Assembly: GCA_007922195.1 (NCBI GenBank)
Contig: ML682024.1
Span: 8,780,579-8,844,578 of the forward strand
Length of the DNA stretch: 64,000 nucleotides
Direction: 5' to 3'
Origin: Podocnemis expansa
Lineage: Eukaryota; Chordata; Testudines; Podocnemididae
This document shows, in pieces, positions 56,640 to 64,000 of the stretch. A model generated the notes under the pieces. The model did not search any database and had not been told where the DNA came from. It saw only the letters and a list, made by a program, of their open reading frames with translations. Each line of letters opens with the position of its first letter. Positions within the stretch are counted from its first letter, which is position 1. The translations under genes and the position numbers were made by a program.

Positions 56640-57900
56640 TTCTGCCAGAACAAAGGCCAGGTTCTATACCTAGGGGTTTCCCAATAATGTAGCACCACCA
56701 ACCAGCTCCAGCCCCCACCCAGGGCTATGTGTACACTGGGAGGCTCTTTCTGGGAAATCCTGCACTGTTCCCTGGGCACCCCAGAAGGGGTAAGGTTTCC
56801 CCACTCACAAGCACAAGTCTAAGTGTAGTAAACAGAACTTTTACTAATAGTAAAACAGAGTGTAAAAAGCCAAATGACTGAAATCAGTGCTGATCTAGCA
56901 AATCAGTGCAAAGCAAAGTTCCCAACAACCCACACTGCATAACAGAACATTGACAACTTAGTGGCAAAACCAGACTGATCAGGCCTCCAACACGAATCCA
57001 CATATCATAAGGGCAAAAGTAAACTCACTAGTAAAATTGGCACCAATCTGGAGAATCAGTGCTAACTAGGCTCCCAACCAACCCCAGGGTACATAGGGAG
57101 TGTCTTTCACACCAGCTGTCTGCCAGGGCCAACTACTGGCCACTCATTTCATCCAATAGCACCTTCCCTTGGCTCTGCCCACTGTTCACTAGCTCCGCCC
57201 ACCAGTCACTCACACCACCCAGCTCACAACTGGCCACTCGCACCATCCACTGGCTCTGTCAACCAGTCATTCACACCACCCAGCTTCCTGCTGTCCACTC
57301 TCACTGTCTGCTGGTTCCCTTATCTACTGCTCCTCTTCAGTGATTTTGAGTTCAGAGGGAGGGTTTTTTCCTTCTCTCTCTACTAATTTTAGCTCAGAGG
57401 AAGTTTGCTTTTCTTTCTAGTGATTCCTGCTCTTAACTTCAAGTAGCTGCAAACAGATACCTTCATTTAAATAACAAAGGCATCAGAAAAAACCTAGCCA
57501 GATCTATCATTAGACAAGGCAGGCAATAGGAGAGGCACACATAGCCTCAAACCCCCACTCCTGTCTTTAACTTCTCTTAGGCTGAAACATGCGGTCGCCT
57601 TTCCTATAAGCCTCTTCTTAACCAAGCATAGTTTTTAGCCTTTAACTAACCCAGACAGATTTAAAACAGAGTAGCAATTCGCAAAAAGACAGTATTTCAT
57701 ATTTTCCCCTCAGTAGAATTACAGTTATTGACAGATTTGTGATTAGATTAACCCCAAATACCATTACCCACTATGTCCTGCACCCAGTATGCTAATACCT
57801 AATTGTGCTTTTTGTGTTCATACTAATACAGGACCCATGCAGATTAGGTGCCTCCCCTCAAATTTGTTAGGCACAGCTTCTAAGCCTACTTTAGATTTAT
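56640..57900 (-). repeat. Roughly 1.2-kb repeat unit, inverted partner of 24835-25965
   Basis: Reverse-complement match along its length, including a minisatellite at 57120-57330 with 'ccactggctctgtcaaccag'-like units. It sits between two parts of a tandem repeat, which suggests insertion into it. Confidence 0.75.
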
Positions 57901-57929
57901 ATATGGGTCCTTCACTCACCACAGAAATG

Positions 57930-58110
57930 TAGTACCTCTGGGGTGGGGCACAAAGGCTACTGGGACACATCACCCAGCACTGAGATACAAGCTTGGAGGT
58001 TGGTTATACAAGGACCCCTCAACTGGCATCATGAAGCAACTGCCTTTGGGGTGGGGCACAGTAGCTGTTTATGCAGAGACCATTCACCTGGCCCTGAGAT
58101 GCCTGCAGTC
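57930..58110 (+). repeat. Tandem repeat, right part
   Basis: 'tacctctggggtggggcaca' and 'tacaaggacccctcaactgg' continue the units at 56465-56639. Confidence 0.65.
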
Positions 58111-58585
58111 CATTCCAGGATGAGTCTGTTGGCTGAGCAGCAACTCTCACTGTCTCACTCCGCCTTATCCCTGTCACAGCTGTCCTGCCACCTGACCAGT
58201 GAATATCCCTGGCAGCTGCCCAGAAAAAGAGCAACCTGTCTCAGCAGCACAAGTGCCAGGCCTGCAGCAACCCCAACCCCAGCCCAGGCCACGCAATCAA
58301 GGCAGAGCCTCAGATGCCAATGAAAGTCAGGGTGGGATCCCATTTCTCTCCCCAACACCAGAGCCTCTGGTGGCCTTGTCTCCAGCCACTCCTCACAAAA
58401 CCTAGGGCTGGGCCCTGCCTCTTTTAGAATCAAAAGCTGATACACACAAGATCACAGGGCTCCTGGAACTGGGGCTTCCACAAAACCTCAAACACTACCA
58501 GATTTGCAGGGGGAGGACACTGTCAGACCAGGCAGAGGGGATTCCCTATATCTCCTCAGTGATCTGGAGAACCATCCCTTCCCCC
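58111..58585. other. Intergenic, no gene recognised
   Basis: Frames on both strands are compositional. Confidence 0.35.
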
Positions 58586-58815
58586 ACACCATCAGGGAAC
58601 TGGACACTGCCCAACTGGGAAATCCCTTGAGCCCTATACTGTGAGGGGGTACTCCCACCCTCCCCAGGGGATCTACCTGCTGTTGACCACCAGGGTACTC
58701 TTTCTACCAGCACAGGCTGTCACCAGTCCTGCACACTCACCAGTATAAGAGAGGCCCTGAAATACTGTGACTGGCATAAAAAATAACCAGACCTTAATTG
58801 GTGTTGTGATATATC
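58586..58815 (+). repeat. Diverged copy of 1-250
   Basis: Partner of the window's first 250 bases. Confidence 0.6.
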
Positions 58816-59369
58816 TTCCCAGCACCCAGCTGACTACATTTTGCCTTTATTATTTATATAATAGGACCCACCAGAGATCCCAGCTAGGGTGAGGATAGCT
58901 TTGTGTTGGCTGCTGCTAAGATACTACAGGCTGGTCTGCAGAGACAAATTGACCAGCAAAACCATATTGGTCTAACTAACCTATCATTCAATGGCCAGGT
59001 GCTGGACAAGGAGCTAAGGAACAAAGTCTGTTCCTACTTCCATATTCTGTACCCAAGTTGGGTTCTTCTGTCTCCAGGGGAGCATTGGGCTTCAGCTATT
59101 ACACTCACAGGGATTTCCCTAACATGCCCCCCCCACCCTGACTTTCAAGTTGTGGGAAGAATACTGTTAGACTGTGGGTGTACCCTGGTGCCTAACAGAG
59201 AGAGTAATCTCTGCAACAGATCTGAGGAGTCAAGGGATAGGAATAAGTTGTGTCTGAATCATTATTGTTAAGCAGATAGACAATTAGCATTGCACAGCCA
59301 CACCTGTTAGAACTTGCTATAGTGGTTTTCCACAAGCTCAGTCAGCTTCCTGTTGCTGGATTCAGATTT

Positions 59370-59565
59370 AAAGGTTTTATTGAAAGGTAATGTTTCGTGG
59401 ACAACCAAGGTTTTACAGTATAGAGACAATAGGTATCTGGGCGGGGGATACGGGCTATCGGTGGGTACAGAGTCATTGGGGATCGGGGAGCGGAGTAAGA
59501 ACATAGCCCGGGGGGTCCCAGATGCGGTGGGGAGCAGGGGTTCAGGCTGCGGGAGGCGACATATA
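59370..59565. repeat. G-rich insertion in copy 3
   Basis: Copy 1 reads 'gactcagaaactccactgaa' without a break (8469-8488). Here about 195 bases with GCGGGGGATACGGGCTATC and TTGGGGATCGGGGAGCGG separate the two halves. Family not recognised. Confidence 0.55.
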
Positions 59566-61919
59566 CTACACTGAAAGCAAGTTCTCAGTGCAGCTGCTGC
59601 TTTACTAAAATCACATAAGCTGCATGTGCTGGGAGAGGGCCAGCCACAGAAGCAGAAAGGGAGCTGTTTTCTAGCTGTGAGTTATTTTGCAGTAGGTTTG
59701 TGCTGTTAACCTTCCAATAGAGAAACATGAGTGAGCTGTGTTAGGTTTAGAAGAAAACAAACAAAACCCACTAACTTCTTGTGTTTTAATTGTATACTTG
59801 AAATGTTATTTAATTTTAGTCAAATTATGTTAACTTTCCTGGTTCATTATCTACCATCTTCTTGAAATGTAATCATAGAGGATAACCTGTCTCTAGTTTG
59901 CTCTTCTAGTTTATTTTTTTTGTAACAGAATTTTTCCTTTATATATTGAATACTAGTTAATTGTATAATTAGCTAATTTCACAGTACAGCAGATGAGAAA
60001 TAGTCTCCTTGAAACATAAACATTTTTGTAAGAAAGGGATAAAATTCACATACAATTCTTTTCACTCTGCAGACTACACATAGTTAATAAAGATTAGATA
60101 AATCTCTGGTGAATGAACTCTTTCTGCTTTTAGAACTCTGTTACTTCTTACTATTTGTGAAAACTGGCCTGTTTAAATTTAATTATTCTTCCATTTATAC
60201 TTCTAAGTAACTAATATAATATATGTAATTCTACTTGTCACTTAGTAAAGTATAAGCTATTTTTCTCATTATGAAATGATGAATGATAAAGCTAATTCCT
60301 AAACAAGATAATTACTTTTATTATTTTAAAATGTTATTGTGAACAGGTTCACCCTATGCAATGCTTGAAGAAAACCCTCAAATAGCTAAATTTTTGTGTT
60401 CCATATGATCCTCTGAACAATTGTGTTAAAGCATTTGGAGACCGGCAGTAATGCAAACTCTAGCCCACCCAAAAGTTACAAGAGATCTTATACACTGTTT
60501 GGCACAATGGATACCTAGCCCACTAAGTGTCGAGGTGTTGCCACAGTAGAAGTGTTGCATCATAACAGTGAATGCAGGGCCTTCTGCTTGTTGGCATACA
60601 CAGGTCCTTGGATGATTCTCTCTCTCTCTCAGACAGACAGACACACCCACATACACACAAATGCACAAATAATGTAACTGTTTCACACAGTAACCGTTTT
60701 CTGGGGAGCTAAATACTCTCATGATGCTCTCTTGCAACCACAGGTCACAGTTCCTGGTAGAGGCTAACAAACTCAGTTTCACAAACATTGTGACAAATAG
60801 TTTTTGCTTGATATTTAGATTTCATATTGTCAACAAGCCATTTAAAAGAGAAGGGCCACAGAACCTGCAAAGTTAAATGTGACCCCGACACTGTCAGTTT
60901 TCATGATCTTCTAGCAGGGCACAAGATATTTGCTGTTTTTCTTAAAGCCCAGCTCCTGGAGTGTTGGGATTATGTGAGAAATTTGGCTTTCTTTTAAAAT
61001 ATTACATTTCTAGGACCCCCCCATGCCACTAGGGATCACATTTTCCAGCTTTTCTTCACAACTAAAGATTCAAACAGCAGAAGGCAAATCAAAGGATGCA
61101 AAACTTATAATTTCTTTTAAAAATCTCAGAGTTTTTTATGGCAGTCTTTGGAATTTTGAGGGCTGTCTCATGATTTTTGTGTATTTTGGGCTAGCAGTTT
61201 AGTCTCTAAATAAAACTCAGAGGACGTGAGGGGAAAGTTGTTGATATAAGAAGTACAACAGTTGGAGTACAGAGTCTGGATATTTTCCCCAATTTTATTA
61301 AGAAGAAACACTTTTTTTTCCAAAAGGAAAACATGTAGTATTTGCCTTGGGAACATTTCACGGAGGACACAGCATTTTGGGACACTGTGTATTGTCCAGT
61401 TGTGGCCCAAGATGTTCCCCCACTTCCTTGTTGCACAACTCCTACAGTTGCCTCTGATTTGGGTGGGATTCTGTGATGCAGTCGTGCTCTGATGGGTGCT
61501 GCATTTCAGCAACTGGAGCATTAATGACACCTGCCCTGCCACAAAGCAGTGGCTGTGTATGTTGCTGTCTCTTCTTTCTGGGTCTGGGCTTGGGAGTGCT
61601 TTAAGATAAAACATGGTGGTGTTACTTTTCTGCTAAGCTGCCCTAAAGCAAGAGAAAAGAAGCCAGAAAATGTCCCTCTGACAGCAGTGCTCTGTGTACA
61701 TCAGAAGCGGTTCTAATTGGTCTCCAGGCTAGGAAACACCAATGACCTAACTCTATCCCCAGTACTGTCTGTGGGAGGCTACCAACGCATGTGGAGATCT
61801 GTGGCCCCAGTGGTGAGACCAGGGTATAGACACAGGCCAAAGTCTGGGAATTCTGATAAAATCCATGTTTCAAGCCTATGGGTCATTGGGAGAGGCCAAT
61901 GAATTACCATTTTCTATCA

Positions 61920-62153
61920 AAACAAACAAGGAGTCCTATGGCACTTTTAAAAACTAAAAATTTATTTATTGCATAAGCTTTCATGGGAGAAAATCCCACT
62001 TCTTCAGACACTTTGAAGATGGGAGAACTTAAGGAACAGGAGGATTTTCACCCATGAAAGCTCATGCGATCAATAAATTTGTTAGGCTTTAAGCACCATA
62101 GGACTCTTTGCTTGTTTTGCTGAACTAGACTAACATGGCTATCCCTTTGGATC
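61920..62153. mobile_element. Penelope-like foldback insertion, 234 bp
   Basis: Antisense tail at the left (ACAAGGAGTCCTATGGCACT, CTTTCATGGGAGAAAATCCC) and sense tail at the right (CCATGAAAGCTCATGCGATC, AATAAATTTGTTAGGC). Target-site duplication TTTTCTATCA at 61910-61919 and TTTTCTGTCA at 62154-62163 (one mismatch). Copy 2 near 37080 is uninterrupted. Confidence 0.82.
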
Positions 62154-62904
62154 TTTTCTGTCACTTTACTTTGTCATTAATAAGAACTGTGACTCACCCT
62201 GTAGTGTCCAGCCTATCCACTGTGACCTCTGGGGACAGAATGAGAGTAACACATTATCACTTGGTTGTAAAGGAAGATACCGCATTGAACGCACATTATA
62301 TTCCCTGGGCTCCTGCCTCTTCCCTACTGAGCTGGAATCATCCATGGCCAGCACTTGGCACAATGGATCCTGATCCCCACTGGGGTTGCTAAATTTAATG
62401 TTTTATAGTTTTTTATATAATATTAAGGAGCCAGCGCCCATTAAAGGCAAAGGAACACATTCCAAAAAGAGCTTTCACCTGGATGTGTCTTTTCAATGGA
62501 GGACGGGAAGTGGTAACACTTTGACTCAGAGCCGCAAGACCTGGCAGTGCAGGACTGGGTATTGCAGGCAAAGGGTGGACAAAGGAAACTCCGGGACTCA
62601 GATGCACAAGCCCTGGGACCCCAAGAACTCTTTCTCTCATTTACATTTATCCCATGCAGTTTGTTGGTCTAACACTTGACCAGACAGTCTGATCTGGGAT
62701 CTGCCCATCCCTCAGCAGTTAACATATTTGGCCCTGGCCCACATATTTCTGTCTCAGGTGCAGGTGACCCCAGTAGTCCCCAAACTCTCCAAAAGCTCTT
62801 ACAGAGATTACTGTAAATAGCATTGCTGGTGTCATGCTGGTTTTGTTCCCTGTGTGGAGTAATAAGAACAGAGTTATTAGTAATGGTGCATGCGCTCTGT
62901 TTTC

Positions 62905-62941
62905 AGAGATCTAGTTGTGAGTAGGTTTCTTTCTATGAGCT
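62905..62941 (-). pseudogene. Receptor E terminal exon, frameshifted
   Basis: The acceptor CCACTTGCAG precedes LIERNLL. One extra base relative to receptor D moves the frame, so the YSQL motif is lost and a different short end results. The 3' border is approximate. Confidence 0.65.
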
Positions 62942-63960
62942 CTGCAAGTGGAGGGTGCAGGAGGCAGGCAGGAAACATACACTGTGAAGGGTGGGGGCAG
63001 ACTCCTGGTACTGAGGGTCTGTGTGTCATGTCCCCCTGACTGGGCAGGACAGTAACAGAGCCTGGACCTGCCTCTAGTCTTCACAAGAGCCTTTCCCTTT
63101 TCATTCTCAAACATGCTCAGTCTGCTCCTGCTGAGCTTGATGGCAACAGGCTGCTTGGGCAAACCCCTTCCTTAAGTGCCTCCTTGTAACCCCCAGATCC
63201 CATCCCAACCAGAATGTGGAAATGAAACAGGAGAGGGAACAGTCTTCTCCTACCTTTGACCCCTTTGTACAGAAACAACTGGAAGGAAGTGAGACACCGT
63301 GACCAGAGGTGTGGACATGAGCCATTGTGATTAGAGAGAGAGAGAAAGAAACAATTACATGGCCCCAGTTCGTCATTGTTTTGACACAGAGCCTCATAGC
63401 CCTGCCTATTGATCCCATTTGTCACTCTCACTGTCTGCCCCTCTAAGCAGTGTCCCCAATTCTCTTAATTTTAATGCCCATCTCAGAGCATAGTATTTTC
63501 TATGTAAAGTCCCAGGTCTGAGAGTCAGGGCATTCAGTGATACTCTCAGCTGTCATTAGGAAAAAAAGGAAATGTATAGCCCTCATGAAGAAAAAATGCC
63601 TGGAAATGTGACTTGAGCTACACCCTCAAATAGGTGAATACAAAGACTATTTTAATGACTTGTTGGAAATGCCTTGTTTTTTAAGCCAATCTTGAGATTG
63701 TAGGTGGTAACTTGAGTGTTTTGAAAGCTTGGGGCTGGTGATGCTGTGAGGGCAGGTCTGCAGGGCAAAGCTGTGTCCATAGGTCTGTTTTTAGGGTTGT
63801 TAGGTCCTGACTCAGGACAGCACTTCATCTCCTCCTTGATCTTTCTTCCCAGCCAGCCTCCCATTCCCAGATACACTGGGTACAGAGTATCTAACAGCTT
63901 ATCTTTGCCATGTCTGCTTGTACACCTGATAACACTGCTCAGCATCGTTGTCATACTTAC

Positions 63961-64000
63961 TTTTCTTCCCCAGAAAATACAGCACCACAGCCAGCACCAG
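63961..64000 (-). CDS. Receptor E transmembrane exon, partial
   Basis: The minus-strand exon end encodes LVLAVVLYFLGKK with donor GTAAGTATG at 63960. It continues beyond the right edge. Counterpart of 40732-40815. The rest of the gene lies off the window. Confidence 0.7.

Larger units (their letters stand above)
58822..64000 (+). repeat. Segmental duplication, copy 3 (runs off the right edge)
   Basis: Matches copy 1 from 7130 to 9082 and copy 2 from 34560 to 40865. It serves as the empty site for insertions in the other two, and itself carries private insertions at about 59370-59565 and 61920-62153. Confidence 0.85.

Overview
The window is vertebrate genomic DNA, most likely from a turtle (a crocodilian or another non-avian sauropsid is possible). 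Evidence for this: short exons with GT/AG borders in phase 1, several CR1 LINE 3' ends, MIR-type SINEs, Penelope-like and DIRS-like retroelement pieces, and a Ty3/gypsy LTR element. There are no bacterial operons. An assembly gap (Ns) lies at 54771-55630.

The host content is a cluster of immunoglobulin-superfamily receptor genes and gene relics. The design is shared: signal-peptide exon 1 (31 nt), signal exon 2 (39 nt), an Ig exon of about 290-310 nt, an optional 45-nt stalk exon and a transmembrane exon, joined in phase 1. This layout, and an Arg near the outer end of the transmembrane helix, resemble leukocyte-receptor-complex type receptors. I cannot assign an orthologue. Plus-strand units: A (1293-4738, pseudogene; its second Ig exon is split by a CR1 insertion), B (17018-24240, pseudogene) and C (29105-33498, apparently intact: one Ig domain, TM Arg139, short tail, hence activating type). 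Minus-strand units: D (49424 down to 39507, intact exons, TM without the Arg, terminal exon with a YSQL motif, hence possibly inhibitory type) and E (TM exon running off the right edge, terminal exon frameshifted). C and D converge tail to tail, as in a paired activating/inhibitory receptor cluster.

Three copies of a segmental duplication (about 4570-9082, 33330-41000 and 58822-64000) carry the 3' parts of these genes and the DNA between them. Comparing them shows younger insertions against empty sites: three Penelope-like tails with target-site duplications and a 795-bp foldback DNA element.

Other mobile DNA: a 4.83-kb gypsy element (9583-14412) whose LTRs are identical apart from a TC-repeat length change, yet whose coding region is broken; an antisense DIRS-like gag remnant (about 15370-15900); a Penelope-like fragment with GIY-YIG motifs (16165-16818); and an inverted pair of a roughly 1.2-kb repeat (24835-25965 and 56640-57900). 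The rest is intron, intergenic DNA and old repeats. All boundaries were read by eye.
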